This document shows, one piece after another, positions 1-11,493 of a stretch of 64,000 nt of DNA. How positions within the stretch are numbered: the first letter of the stretch is position 1; each line of letters opens with the position of its first letter. The stretch comes from Ceratotherium simum simum (lineage: Eukaryota; Chordata; Mammalia; Perissodactyla; Rhinocerotidae): positions 2,516,373-2,580,372 of the forward strand of contig NW_004454178.1 of NCBI RefSeq assembly GCF_000283155.1, in the 5' to 3' direction. The notes below the pieces were generated by a model, which was not told the origin of the DNA, searched no databases, and was given only the letters and a program-made list of their open reading frames with translations. Made by a program: the position numbers and the translations under genes.

Positions 1-477
1 ATTTGGCAAGTCTAGAAGAAAGCTAATGCGGCTGAGCAGAAATAATGCGGTGGGACCTTGGTGTGAGATAAGGCTAGAGGGTATATAGGGGCTAACGCGC
101 AGATCTTGGATCCATGCTCAGGAGTTTGACTTTTATCCTAAGGGCAATGAAAGTCATTGGGGTGTTTTAACTGGGAAGGCTGGGGAGTAGCAGGAGTGGG
201 TTGCATTTTCAGAATATCTCCTTGGCTACAGTGTGCAAGACTGATTAGAGAGGGGAGACGAAAGTGAAAACTAGAGTTAAGAGGCTATTTTATAGTTCGA
301 GTAAGAGACGATGGCAGCCTGCAGTAGGGTGGTGGTAGAAATGAAGAGAAGTAGATCGATTTGTAGGATGTTTATCAAGAGCTAATATCAACAGTGCTCT
401 ATCAGACAGAATAGGAGCATAAGAGAGAGGAAGGGTCAATGATAACTTCAAATTTTTAGTTAATGCTGCTGACTGGA
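1..477 (-). repeat. L2 LINE, antisense, first part of a broken copy
   Basis: The plus strand reads as the reverse complement of the L2 3' region. Recognisable phrases include the 'ggctgagcagaaa' equivalent near 30, 'tttgacttttatcctaagg' near 126-144 and 'gagacgatggcagcctg' near 304-320. Order and orientation agree with a minus-strand L2 continuing after an interruption at 840. The copy is heavily diverged and non-coding. The left edge is cut by the window. Family assignment is from remembered consensus. Confidence 0.75.
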
Positions 478-519
478 TAATGATAGATGCAGGACAATAC
501 TGTAAAACCTTACAGTATT

Positions 520-836
520 CAGATTTCTGCTTAAATATCTCCTCAGAGAAGCCTTCTCCAACTGTCTGTACTAAAATGTCATTCTCCCCTATGTAAGTAT
601 CTAAATCCTTATTCTGCTTTATTTTTCTTCACAGTGGTTACGACTCCCTAACAATATATAAGCATATTGTTTATTTACCTGTTTATTGTCTTTTTCAGAC
701 AATAAGGAAAGCACCATGAGGTCAGACAGGTTGTCACTCATACTTATGTTGTACTCTCCTCCCTTTAGACCAGCGCCTTGCATATCCCAGGTGGGCAATC
801 AACATTTGTTGAATGAATAAATGAATGAATGTGAGA
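520..836 (+). repeat. L2 LINE 3' end, sense, nested in antisense L2
   Basis: This reads like the terminal part of L2: a 'cctcagagaagccttctcc' motif near 541-559, a T-rich middle and the classic ending 'caacatttgttgaatgaat' near 799-817, followed by short GAAT repeats typical of the L2 tail. It lies between two parts of one opposite-strand L2, so it probably inserted later. No clear target duplication is visible. Confidence 0.8.
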
Positions 837-839
837 GTC

Positions 840-1500
840 ACCAAAATATGTGGAATGGTTGAAGTTGTGGATGTGGATGAGATTCCGCTACAGAGACCAA
901 AGAGAGGAAATATATGTGAGCGATAGGCAAAAAGAAGAAATGCAGGGGAGAAAACTGAGATGACAAAGTTAGAGGGTGGGAGAAAGCCCAACAAAGAGCC
1001 AGGCAATGGAAATCAGGAAACATTACAGGTTAAAAATGGAATGACTGGCAATGTCAAATGCTAGAATGTCAATCTGGGAAGAGGACTGAGGAGATAATGT
1101 TAGGATTGGAATTGGCATTCAGAAGGTCGTAAGTAGTGCTATCAATGAGAGTTTTGCTTTAGTGTTAGGGACAGAAGACAGACTGTAGTGGTTCAGAGAG
1201 GGACTCGGAGATGAAAATGGGGAGAGAGCAAGTTTACACTATTCTTTCAAGAGGTGGGGCCATGAGAAAATGAAGGGAGGCAGAGCACAAATGAGGGATG
1301 AAGGGAGGAGGGACATAGAAAAAATTACTATACAGGAGTTGACAAAGATGTACAGAACACGGAGATGTTTCTGGATGGTGGTCAGGAGAGCTTGGTCAGA
1401 GTCTAGCAGAAAAAGAACTATTCTTAGCCAGGGAAGTGGGTGGTGAGAGAAGAGGAAGGGTGGGTAGAGGGACATACAGAACGTAGCATACAGACCAAGC
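840..1500 (-). repeat. L2 LINE, antisense, second part of the broken copy
   Basis: This continues the antisense L2 of 1-477 further along the same consensus. Equivalents of the 'gtcaaatgctgctgagagg' and 'ggagtgggttcaagag' blocks can be followed in order near 1053 and beyond. Several overlapping minus-strand open frames here are chance products of a pyrimidine-rich minus strand and are not genes. Confidence 0.65.
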
Positions 1501-1798
1501 AATATTAACCTGATTTAAGTAACAAGACTGAACTAAATGCAACCTCTTACAAAGCTTCCAGGTCAGTAAAATTCTTCATTCTCCTTAGCTAATGAAAAAA
1601 TGTGTTCTAGACTCACGCTACACTACTTAAGGCTAGATGAAAATCTCTTATCTTAAAACAAGGTTTAGAAAGAATCATTTTTTAATAATTTAAATAATTT
1701 TAATAGTTTCTAAATTATTTCTGGGGATATAGTGAGTACTCAGAAGATACTTTTGATATTGGGAATGTAGCGTTATCAGGAGTAAACTTCTGTTATCA
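1501..1798. other. AT-rich interval, no feature recognised
   Basis: The stretch is AT-rich, with runs such as 'tttaataatttaaataattt' near 1681. I recognise no coding frame, RNA gene or repeat family. Confidence 0.5.
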
Positions 1799-1857
1799 AA
1801 CCTGGGCCGCTGAAGCAGAGCGTGCCGAACTTAACCACTATGCCACAGAGCTGGCCC
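1799..1857 (-). mobile_element. ERE SINE, tRNA-like head only
   Basis: The reverse complement is a clear ERE head: GGGGCCAGCTCTGTGGCATA followed by GTGGTTAAGTTCGG and CAGCGGCCCAGG. It contains the A-box-like part, but the B-box region, body and A-rich tail are absent. Only about 59 bp remain. No target duplication is evident. A SINE that keeps its 5' end and lacks its 3' end is unusual and suggests later deletion or aborted integration. Confidence 0.85.
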
Positions 1858-4800
1858 CTCATTGTACTTCTTTTAAGTGACCTTCATCCTAAGAAACAGC
1901 TTCGCACCCATGTGTTCAGAACTCAAGCACACCTAATTATACCTGATTTAAAGATGAACAAATATATTTCTGCTTAAGACAGAATTAAATTTTTGATTTG
2001 TGTCTCAGGTAATACATTTTTAATAAAAATATATAATTAGATCCTATGTCTTCCCATTGTTTCCGTAAATGGAAAAATCAATATGTATACTCTTTAACGT
2101 TCTGCCCCATATGTTATTTAATGGATCAACTAAATATTGATACATACAAAAAATAAACTTAATGGAGTAGTTCTGTAATCAACTATCTCAACTGCTAGCA
2201 GATTATCTATATTAATATGGAATTGGCTAAATTAAGTCATGGTAGGGAAATATTACCACATACTCCCTTTGAAAATCTTCTTCACACACTATATATTTCA
2301 TAGTATGCAACATTAATTACATTTCAAAGACATCATGCTGATAGGGAACTCCATCGGGTTTTACCTAAAATGAGGTTATCAGCAGTCACATTAAGTAATT
2401 CAATATTTCTAATAGTTTATGAATAAAAAACTGAATTGACATAAAATTGTATTTTATGGTAATATGTATATGATTCCATCTCAAAAAAATAATAAATGAT
2501 TAAATATGTCCTTCAGAGTGTTTTAATGTAGAGAGAAAGAAGATATTGAAAATTGAATTCACAGGACTTTCTCCTTCCCTTTGAGAACACTAAATTCATG
2601 CAATCCATCTTTAGTGTCTTTTCCCTGATACCAGATTGCAGGGAGAAAATTTGTAGCCTAACTTCCCAACGATTTGATATTTCTTTATTAATTGTCCTAT
2701 GTGCCTTTTCATTCAAGGTGCTAAGTAATAATTTCAACAATGAAATGGTAACACTTCAAGAAATGGGCAAATTAACATTTAATTAAATAAAAAAAAGTTA
2801 TACTGCTTTAATTTAGTAGGAATATAATTAAATTCATATCTTTAAAATTCACATCAAATTTAAGGTCTCTGAAGTTCTGAGCTCATTTTAAAAGTATGTT
2901 AAAGATACCAAAATAGCAGATATTACTCAGGGCCACTACATAGCACAATTCCAGAAAGCACTTTTCACACAAAAGATTTTGGTTTATTTAATATCACTGT
3001 GTTTATAACTCCTCTTTAATTTTCCCTGGCGTTCTCCTTTTCATAATCTAGTATTCTTCAGTATCTTCACTAATTAATTATCATTTAAAAGAGAAGAAAA
3101 CAAGGAATGTTGAAAAGCACATGAGAGTTAATAGTGTACAACACGTTTTTGACTGCATCCACTAGACGTGTTTTCAAATGAAAAGCTCTAACGTTTTCCT
3201 AAATTCATTTCATAGCATTAGAGTGCATTGGATCTTAACTACAAAGACATGTATTATAAATCAATACTATTATTTCATTCACAAGGAAATAGCAGAGAAG
3301 CAGACATGGATCCCAGGACGGTAGCTGTATTTCGTGTTGCACGAGGCTAACGAACATTAAAAATGTGTCTATGGCAACTAAACCATCTGTTCACCTGCTA
3401 TTTTGTAGAGAGCTGTTTATCTGAGTTAACATCCATGTATGTCCCATTTCACGAATGCACTGGCACTGCCTTGGAGAACTGCCTAGGAAAAAATACTAAA
3501 CCACTCAAGTTCCATAGTAGTTGTAGGAACAGTAAAAGCATGGAAACTCTACATATTCTCTTAAGTGGAGAAAGTCCAATAATCAACTACATAAATTCTA
3601 ATTTTAGAGTACAAATGTCACCAAATATCTGGAAAAAGATTGCAAGTAAATCTCCAGACATGTATCTATAATTGTATTGTATAGATTTCCTACTGTTTTC
3701 AACTAGTAAAATACATTCTATCAGATTTTTTTAATGGAGTTAATACTGTGGATTAACATTAGAAGAAATCTAGCCTTTTCTTGTTGTGTTGACATATTTT
3801 TACTAAAAATTATGTATTGAAAACATCTGTGAAATGTCTTCCTTTAAGCATATTTGGAACCTAACAATACTTAGGTAGAAAATATGAATTATGACCTATT
3901 AATACTTGAGTTTATGAATAAAAGCTCAGAAGACATCAGACAGTAGAAAATTTTAGTTATATTTAAGATATTACAAAGTTGAGAATTCAGTTTATTCTAA
4001 ATCCCTGTATCTGTTCACCTCATTCTTCACACATCTTAGATCATATTTTCGATGTAGTATTTAGACAATCAGTTACCAAAATTCCACTGATGCTCAAAGA
4101 CCTTAAACATTAAGATTACTAAAGCAGACACATTTCTATCCATTTTTGTTTTTTAGCAATTCAAAGATTTTCAAGATGATGTGAGTTAATGCAGGAAATC
4201 AGAATTTTAAAGAATACATGTGACAAGAGAAATGGATGTTACAGAGGATGTCAGTCAAAGGGCTATTAGTTTCATTTTGAACTTCACATCTCCTACTGCC
4301 TCTTTTAATTGGGATCATTGTAATTGATGTTATTTAGTGTCTGGAAAGAGAGACTCATAAGAACTCCATTAGCCTTCTTGGGATAACAAGCAAAGGTAAT
4401 AACTTTTCCTATTAAGCAAACAAAGACCACCGCCAACTCTCATTTGGCTTGTCAGCGAGCCTTCCCGCCAGGATGGTTCTGCCTTCTCACTCATGTAAGG
4501 AGCTGGCTGGCTAGCAGCACACAGGATGTGCTGTCAATATCGCCTGGCGAGTTCTGAAACAATTTCCTAAATAAACCCTCTCTAAAGTGCTACGAACCAT
4601 TCTTTTGCTGAATGTGTGAGTCTCTGCCTCTTATAGCAAAGAATGTGCTTTATCTTCAATGATGCTGCTTCAGTGTCCTTTCTATTTCTGTCTCCAATAA
4701 ACTTCATTAGCACAATGGAACATAAATTACCCTATTTAACACGGCCATCTATTTCAGTAGAAAATACTCTGATACACACAGACAGCCTACATTTTTTGAT

Positions 4801-4982
4801 TGTGTGAAACACAAAATTCAGCATTGTATAATCTACTCTCCACTATTGACTGCAAGCTGTGATTCTATGATGGCTTTATAATAATGATTTCCTATCAGCT
4901 AACTTGAGAAGTTATTTCTGTAGGTAACCCAATGGACCTGTTATGTGGATGGATGCCATCAACTTTTAAATATTCATATTCC
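1858..4982. other. 3.1 kb unassigned AT-rich DNA
   Basis: I see no gene here. The 102-codon open frame at 3363-3671 has no recognisable domain and lacks convincing splice context. A short block near 4400-4620 is less AT-rich than its surroundings and contains no repeat I recognise. The rest may include old unrecognisable repeats. Confidence 0.45.
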
Positions 4983-5032
4983 ATGCATTGCAGGGGACAG
5001 CGGACTCACAGGAGTGCTGGACAGCTCTCTGA

Positions 5033-5048
5033 GCAGTAGGTGGCAGCA
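5033..5048 (+). promoter_or_regulatory. Candidate CTCF-type motif
   Basis: The 16 bases GCAGTAGGTGGCAGCA fit the CTCF core CCASYAGRKGGCRSY at all but the first position, with the core reading on the plus strand. This is a single motif match. Occupancy and conservation cannot be judged from sequence alone, and such cores also occur inside old mammalian repeats. Confidence 0.4.
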
Positions 5049-5504
5049 CTGTTCAGCTGTCTTTGTTTTTGTTTGTTTTTTTTTGCCAATCGAAATTAGA
5101 ACCAAAAAAAAGAAAGAAAAAGGGTTTATATACTGTAGCTCATTCAATTGGTTCTTCACCATCAGAACCAAAAAAAAGGAAAAATCTTCAAATGTCCATA
5201 TGCTGACACATAAAGCTCAAATCCCATATAGAGTTCTTGTAATTTGGGATCGCAAGTTAAAATGAATACCTAAGAATCAAAATCACAAAAACAGTTCATG
5301 TTACCACGCTTTTTTTCTTAGCTTGTTCATATGTGATCATCTACTTTTTTTTTTCCTTTTTTTACTATTTGAAGTAAAATATGACAAAAATGAAAGACGT
5401 CCAGACATGAAGTGCTCTGAAATTAGTGCTTCTGTATTTTTTCCAGTTTCAAGAGAGAGTTGTTTTTGTATTTTCTAAAATTCTTCACAATTTACACCTG
5501 CCTA

Positions 5505-5767
5505 GGGGCCAGCCGTGTGGCCTACTTGTTAAGTTCACGGGTTCCGCTTCGGTAGCCCAGGGTTCGCCGGTTTGGCTCCTGGGTGCGGACCTACGACGCA
5601 CTGCTCATAAAGCCATGCTGAGGCAGCGTCCCACATGGAGCAACTAGAAGGATGCACAGCTACGACTTACAATTATCTACTGGAGCTTTGGGGAGAAGAA
5701 AGGAAAAAAGGAGGAAGATTGGTAACAGATGTTAGCTCAGGGCCACTCTTCCAAAAAAAAAAATCAA
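5505..5767 (+). mobile_element. ERE SINE with target duplication
   Basis: The element starts GGGGCCAGCC with an A-box-like GTGGCCTACTTGTTAAG and a B-box-like region GGTTCGCCGGTTTGG. It continues through the 'agcaactagaaggatg' block found in the longer ERE subtype and ends in an A-rich tail. A perfect 12-bp duplication TACACCTGCCTA lies at 5493-5504 and 5768-5779, the mark of L1-assisted insertion. The second GTTAGCTCAGGG module of longer copies is missing. Confidence 0.95.
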
Positions 5768-6094
5768 TACACCTGCCTAATTTTACCAATTCCACCAGTA
5801 ATGAACTTGTTTTGAGTGACTTTTGAAAGAGTAGCCAGAAGCTTCAGCCAGTTCACAGAATAAAGTTTCAATTTCTTGAAGGTTCAGGCATTTAAACCTA
5901 CGGTGATTTGCTTGTTTGTTTTCTCAGTCTCACACATCCACACATATAGACCCACTTACGCATGTGCAATTCAAATGTGCAAACTTCTTGTCCAGAAGTC
6001 CATGAGGAGCGTGCATTTGTGATACCACCTGTGATAACTGAGGAATTTTAGGTAGGACTCTTCTTCAAGTCTAATATTGTTTTATTTGTTAGGT

Positions 6095-6180
6095 GGGTGA
6101 TATCAATAGCTAGCTCACAGGTCTGATGTAAGAACTGAATGAGATACAGTATATGAAATGTTCTGTACTCAGAATAACTC
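6095..6180 (+). repeat. MIR SINE, 3' half
   Basis: The order of 'ggtgggtgatatcaatag', 'gatgtaagaactgaatgaga' and 'tgaaatgttctgtac' follows the second half of MIR, where the bulk of copies read TTGTGAGGATTAAATGAG. It is short and diverged. Confidence 0.6.
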
Positions 6181-6194
6181 TATTTTTTAAAATT

Positions 6195-6335
6195 ATTTTA
6201 TGTCTGCCTTTTCACTAGGCAGTAATGTAGTCCAACAATGTAAGAATATCATATATGATTTTGTATTTCCAGAACTTAGCACAGTGCTATACATATTTGA
6301 GGCACTCAATACATATATTTTTAAACCGATGAACA
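6195..6335 (+). repeat. L2 LINE 3' end fragment
   Basis: The phrases 'agaacttagcacagtgcta' near 6272 and 'ggcactcaatacatatattt' near 6301 correspond to the L2 ending GCCTGGCACATAGTAGGCGCTCAATAAATATTT. Confidence 0.65.
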
Positions 6336-6589
6336 ATTGAGTTTATAATGTAAATACAGCTGATCGATCTATTGAAGTAAGTCCAAATATCCATTCATTC
6401 ATTCGACATTCAATGAAGTCCTCATTACTTTGAGATCAAATTCTAGCAGACAAAGCAGATGTATTATATATATCTGTACGTATATATGTATATATATGAT
6501 TTATAGAAATATTTTCCAATGGTTCAGTAGATATGTGAAATATTCACATAATCTCACAAAGGTGATGATTTATACCTGACACTTTGTCA

Positions 6590-6755
6590 TTTATGAAGCT
6601 CTTATAAACATGCGCATTATCTCATTTAATCTCTGTGACAACTATTGAGTTAAAAATATTTAATATTGGAATCTGAGACTTAGAGAGTTTAAGAGGCTTA
6701 ATAGAGCCAGGTCTTTTCTAAACCGTCATCTCTTTACACTATATCATGTGAAAAC
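6590..6755 (-). repeat. MIR SINE, antisense
   Basis: The plus strand shows the reverse MIR order: 'gcgcattatctcatttaatc', 'gacaactattgagtt', 'tctgagacttagagagttta' and 'agaggcttaatagagccagg'. Confidence 0.65.
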
Positions 6756-6759
6756 AACC

Positions 6760-8827
6760 CATAGAAGCCATCAGTTCTTGTAACAGCTGGCCAATACATT
6801 ATTCTTACATTAACCCTATATATCTGGCCTATACAGTACTCTTTGATTAAATGGTTTGAAATTGACCATTAAAAGACAACTACTTCTTTACAGATGTTAG
6901 TTTTCCCTTTAATGCCATAGATACATTTGTGTTTTGTAGACTAAAGATCTCTACCTATCTTCCTCTCTATAACGAGTAAGTACTATATGTGTTAATCATC
7001 GTAGTGACAGGCAGAAGGAAGCATTCATGTTTGCTATCATTCTCACTAGACCCTCACTGAGGAAGAACACAGCTCTAACTGCCACTTATCTTAGAGAGAC
7101 AGGAATACATAGCATCAAACATTCCAGGTTAGAGCTGAGCCTTGAACATGAGCTGACGGGCCAGGGCCTTCACTGTGTCAACAATGCTCTTGAATATTGC
7201 ATGGGGAGATGAAGGCCACAGAAGAAGAGCACTTGACCTCACAGACCTACCCCAGGAAACAAGTTAAGGTCAAACTCACGAGGAAAGTGATTTTGCTTTT
7301 TCTGGCTCACAATTCTCAACTATGAATAGATTTCAAGAGTTAGATACATTCAAGGATGATTGGATTTTTATGATTTGGGTTTTACTCCTAGCCTTCTTAA
7401 AACAAGGTTATAGCAACTACTATCACTTTCCTGCCACTGCTGGTGACCACATCACCAGTTAGCGGAGCTGCTGGTCCGGTGTGGTCTCATGTTCACCACT
7501 TACATTCCACTTCAGATCCTTTTGCCTCAGCTGTCTCCTGGGCCTTTGGCACTTTTTGGTTCTGGCTCCCACTACAGTGACCAGCCGTGTGTGGACTCCA
7601 GTCAGTTTCACGTGGACAATCAGAATTGCTTTGCCTCATTCTCACTCGCTATACTTCTCACTTCTCACCTCCCACCCCGGGGATTCCCTGTTGACACAGA
7701 GGCTGTGAGAAGTGTTCAGCGACCATGCATGCACCACCCCGAAGAGCAGAGGAGCTAGCCTATGGGAGGATGAATGAGCCTTTCAGTCAATGGGCAACAG
7801 GAATAAACTGAACAAATTCCTCTGTGAATAAACTCCTCTGCCTTTTTCCTCTCAGAAGGTCTTTCCTGAGATAGACCCATTCAGATGACAGAAAGATTGC
7901 CCCAAGAGATGAGCAAAGATTTCCTTGGCTTTGGCTTCCCTGAGATTGTATTCCCTGAAAAGGAAATAGCATGTAAGCTTTGCTTCAAGTTTTGCTTTCA
8001 GGAGAATCCATGCTAAAATACACACTACTCACAAAATAAAAAATCCAAACCAAACACAATGAAATCCCTCAACCATCACCAACACTTACAGAATCTGCAA
8101 ACACCAGAATGAGCAAAGTCACGGTTTTCTACTGCTCTAAGAAAGGTGTAAAGAGGTGCTATTGACTCAACCAAATGTTCTGGAACATGAAGGTTTTCTC
8201 TCTTTTTTTTCTCTACATAATAATAAAATAATTACAACTATAATCTTCTGAATCTAATTGAGAATTTGATTTCACTTATCATGAGCTTTTTTTTAATAAA
8301 AGCACAAACTATGCTTTAGAGAAACACCTAAGCCATGTTTTTCTGAAAAGAAAATACTAAGGTGGTCTGACTCTATTTGTCACCACAAATAATTACTGAC
8401 TGTATAATGTGTACATCCTAAGCCAGACTGTGGCAGTATTCAGAAAATGTTGAAATAAGAGACATTTATTTCTTTAGTAATTTATAGCCCAAATTGTTTC
8501 AAGAAAAGATTTAGGAAAATCGAGTAGGAAAATGCAGTTGTAGTCAATGAAATGCTTCCTTGGAGTGGGGACACTCTTTCTATTTGAACAGGCTATGTGT
8601 TCTTTAATATTTTTTCTATCAAGAATGGTAATCTCACCACTCTCCTTCTGGGAAAATGGAACAAAGTCAAAAAAGAAATAACTAGGGGAACATTTGTCTC
8701 CGGGAAGAAAAATGTTATAATATTTACCTTATCTCACGGTTGTTCATGCCTATAGAATGAACATTGAGTTGAACTACTATGAACTAGCCAACTTTTGAAT
8801 TTCCCTTTATTGCCCTTCGTAGTACAC

Positions 8828-8829
<2 letters not shown>
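6760..8829. other. 2 kb unassigned DNA with short open frames
   Basis: Short overlapping frames occur at 7027-7212 and 7481-7758 in a less AT-rich patch. None has a recognisable domain, and two overlap in different frames, which argues against real coding. I recognise no repeat family. The patch at 7400-7980 could be an old LTR or other diverged repeat, but I cannot name it. Confidence 0.4.
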
Positions 8830-8830
<1 letters not shown>

Positions 8831-8878
<48 letters not shown>

Positions 8879-8907
8879 CACACATACACACACACACACA
8901 CACACAT
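8831..8907. repeat. (TA)n/(CA)n microsatellite
   Basis: About 22 TA units (8831-8874) run directly into a CATACA/CACACA tract ending near 8907. The whole block alternates pyrimidine and purine. It makes spurious repetitive open frames on the minus strand. Such tracts are often polymorphic. Confidence 0.97.
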
Positions 8908-9239
8908 GAACACACTCTTGGTGTATGGTTGATAATAGTCAACATCAGGTAACGAAGATTGGAAGAGAGGAGCAAAGGAAATATAAAGTTTAATTAGGAC
9001 TGTAGCAGAAGTTGAAAAAAAATGAATATAAAATAAAGATCTCCAATTTTTCCAGAAGTCTCCTAGTTTCTGAAATCTCCATAATAACTACCTTTTTTCA
9101 TGACCTCCACACTTGATTCCAGATCAGACTTCTAGGACTGCTTGAAAATGCCAACACTACCATTATAAATAATTACTTTTTGAAATTTTTAATTATTTTT
9201 TATTGTAATCAATAAAAATAAATGATATAAGCCCCACTG

Positions 9240-9433
9240 CCTCCTTCATCAGTCTGTGCCTCTCTCAAGTCAAATACTTTTTCTACTGCTGATGATGATT
9301 TTGTAATTTCTACCGAAGTGTAATTACCTAGAAGGAACTGTCTAACAGATTTATCTTTATAAAACTTTCAGTGTTCCACATATTCTCTTGCATATTAGAG
9401 GTCAATAAATATTTCCTGGATAAATGAATGCAT
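9240..9433 (+). repeat. L2 LINE 3' end, diverged
   Basis: The final portion 'tcttgcatattagaggtcaataaat' is split here as 'ttagaggtcaataaatattt' near 9395 followed by 'cctggataaatgaatgc', which resembles the L2 terminus. Upstream pyrimidine-rich text is compatible but weak. Confidence 0.5.
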
Positions 9434-9603
9434 TTTTGTTGAACTTTAACTAGCTTATGCATCACTAGAACATTAATTTCTCAAAGTGGGTGACCAACAT
9501 TATTAGCTCAGAGTTGAACATCTCCATAATATATTCACTATAAAACAACAGAGAATAGACCATGCAAAATTTAAGTATAATCATTGTTTAAAAACCAGGT
9601 TAA

Positions 9604-9854
9604 GGGGCCCGCCCAGAGGCGTAGTGGTTAAGTTTGCACTCTCCACTTCGGCAGATCGCGGTTCACAGGTTTGGATCCCAGGCGCATGCTGATGCACCGC
9701 TTGACAAGCCATGCAGGGGCAGGCGTCCCACATATAAAGTAGAGGAAGATGGGCATGGATGTTAGCTCAGGGCCAATCTTCCTCAGCAAAAAGAGGAGGA
9801 TTGGCAACAGGTGTTAGCCTAGGGCTAATCTTCCTCACGGAAAAAAAAAAAAAA
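9604..9854 (+). mobile_element. ERE SINE with target duplication
   Basis: The element begins GGGGCCCGCCCAGAGGCGTA followed by GTGGTTAAG, then GGTTCACAGGTTTGGATCCC as the B-box area. It carries the 'acatataaagtagaggaag' body of the shorter ERE subtype, two GTTAGC modules and a 14-base A run. The duplication CAGGTTAA flanks it at 9596-9603 and 9855-9862. Confidence 0.95.
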
Positions 9855-9862
9855 CAGGTTAA

Positions 9863-11152
9863 TGCAGTTTCCAAATCTGCATAATTTGTCAGTGGAATCT
9901 TCATCTTGGCAAAAATCTGATAAAACAAATTCTAGTCATGCACTGTACTATGTATTGTAAATAATTTCTTATATTCTGAGTCGCCATGTTGAAGAATACA
10001 GCCAGGGCCTGGCTTTCCACATAACTGACATAATCCAGATTCAAGGGAATGATTTCTACCTTTTCTTTTTACATTTTCCTGCATTTTTAAAATTTCAATG
10101 TTACTTGAATCTTTACAAATTTTTAATATAAAGTAAAATTTTATGCCTAGAACACACTTGAGATGCTGTCTAGTCTACACCGACTTTGGTGACTGTACAG
10201 CTTTCTTTAAAAAAAAACTCAAAAGGAAACATTGTTTCTTAATTTATGCTACTGAAACTCTCCATGGACTTCTTGACCAAGCGCATTGCTCTTCTCTTTG
10301 GTAACTCCCTCTCTTCTCTATTCCACCTTCGAAAGTAAAAAATGAAGTACAGGAAAGCTCTGATCTGATAATGTGGTTTGGTCTCCAGCATTTCTCCTAG
10401 ATATTACTCTCTGCTCTTGATGAAGTCATTTAGCTTCAGGATTAATTTAAACAGTACATGACAACCTATCTGTGTCATTTGAAGACACAAAAATCTTATT
10501 ATTGTATATTTTAAAAATCTCTTTAAGACGAAATACATGTCACTTGTTTTTTTAAAAAAATCAGAAAAATAAGGAGATGTTTGCTTCTATTAGTGGGTAT
10601 TTGTATTATTATTATCAATACGAAAAAGATGAAAGAAATCAGAGATGATCACACAGTGGAAGAAATAATATGGAAGGAAAACATAAACGGACTGCAGGGT
10701 GATTTTTACTTTTTAAAGAAGTAGAGACAAGAAAAAAAAAATCAGAGATGGTAGAGGCACTCAATTTCTTTTTCCTTTCCTTTTCCTTTTTCATAATATC
10801 TTCTTAATGTCTGGCCTGTTGGAAAATATTTTTTTCTAAGAACTTTAAATGGAGGATAAATTTACAGATACCGTTTATATTTGACCTGGGAAAATGTGTT
10901 TATGGTTGGGGAATGGAGAAGGGGCAAGAAAAAAACCCATAGACATTAAAGCATAGATGGAGAGAGAGAGGCATATAGTATGAAAACGTGGGCAGGCAGG
11001 CTGAATAATAAAGAAACCAGCTGAGCAGAGGTTATCTAGAAGAGTTTATTAAAAATAAAAAGATTAATTAAATGGAGAACCTTGAAGATGAGAAAAATGG
11101 AAATGGTAATATGTTTTCAGAATACTCTGGGACAACCGTTTTAAGAATGATT
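9863..11152. other. 1.3 kb unassigned AT-rich DNA
   Basis: No gene is supported. It contains a short CCTTTT-type tract near 10768-10795 and several A runs. I recognise no repeat family with confidence. Confidence 0.45.
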
Positions 11153-11165
11153 ATACATTATTTTT

Positions 11166-11480
11166 GTTTGTTTGTTTTTGTAAGGAAGATCAGCCCTGAG
11201 CTAACATACGTGCCAATCCTCCTCTTTTTGCTGAGGAAGACCGGCCCTGAGCTAACATCTATTGCCAATCCTCCTCCTTTTTTTTTTTTTCCCCTTTTTC
11301 TCCCCAAAGCCCTAGTAGATAGTTGTATGTCATAGTTGCACATCTTTCTAGTTGCTGTATGTGGGACTCTGCCTCAGCATGGCCGGACAAGCGGTGTGTC
11401 GGTGCGCGCCCAGGATCCGAACCCGGGCCGCCAGTAGCAGAGCATGCGCACTTAACCCCCAAGCCACGGGGCCGGCCCCT
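11166..11480 (-). mobile_element. ERE SINE, long subtype, minus strand
   Basis: Read on the minus strand, the element starts GGGGCCGGCCCCGTGGCTTG and has GGCGGCCCGGGTTCGGATCC as head and B-box region. It continues with the 'agcaactagaaagatgtgca' block and two GTTAGCTCAGGG modules, ending in an A-rich tail at the 11166 side. A 13-bp duplication with one mismatch (ATACATTATTTTT at 11153-11165, ATATATTATTTTT at 11481-11493) flanks it. Open frames over this element are not genes. Confidence 0.95.
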
Positions 11481-11493
11481 ATATATTATTTTT

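Noticed and set aside
4317..4397. Exon-like pattern (TTATTTAG acceptor, CAAAG|GTAATA donor) with an open frame
   Set aside because: Both sites are weak, and short open segments between AG and GT are common here. It served as a reminder of how easily such patterns arise.
7481..7758. Two overlapping plus-strand frames in a GC-richer patch
   Set aside because: Neither has a domain. Overlap in different frames is typical of stop-poor, GC-richer DNA rather than of coding sequence.
8784..8975. Minus-strand frame with Ile-Tyr and Cys-Val repeats
   Set aside because: It is a translation of the TA/CA microsatellite.
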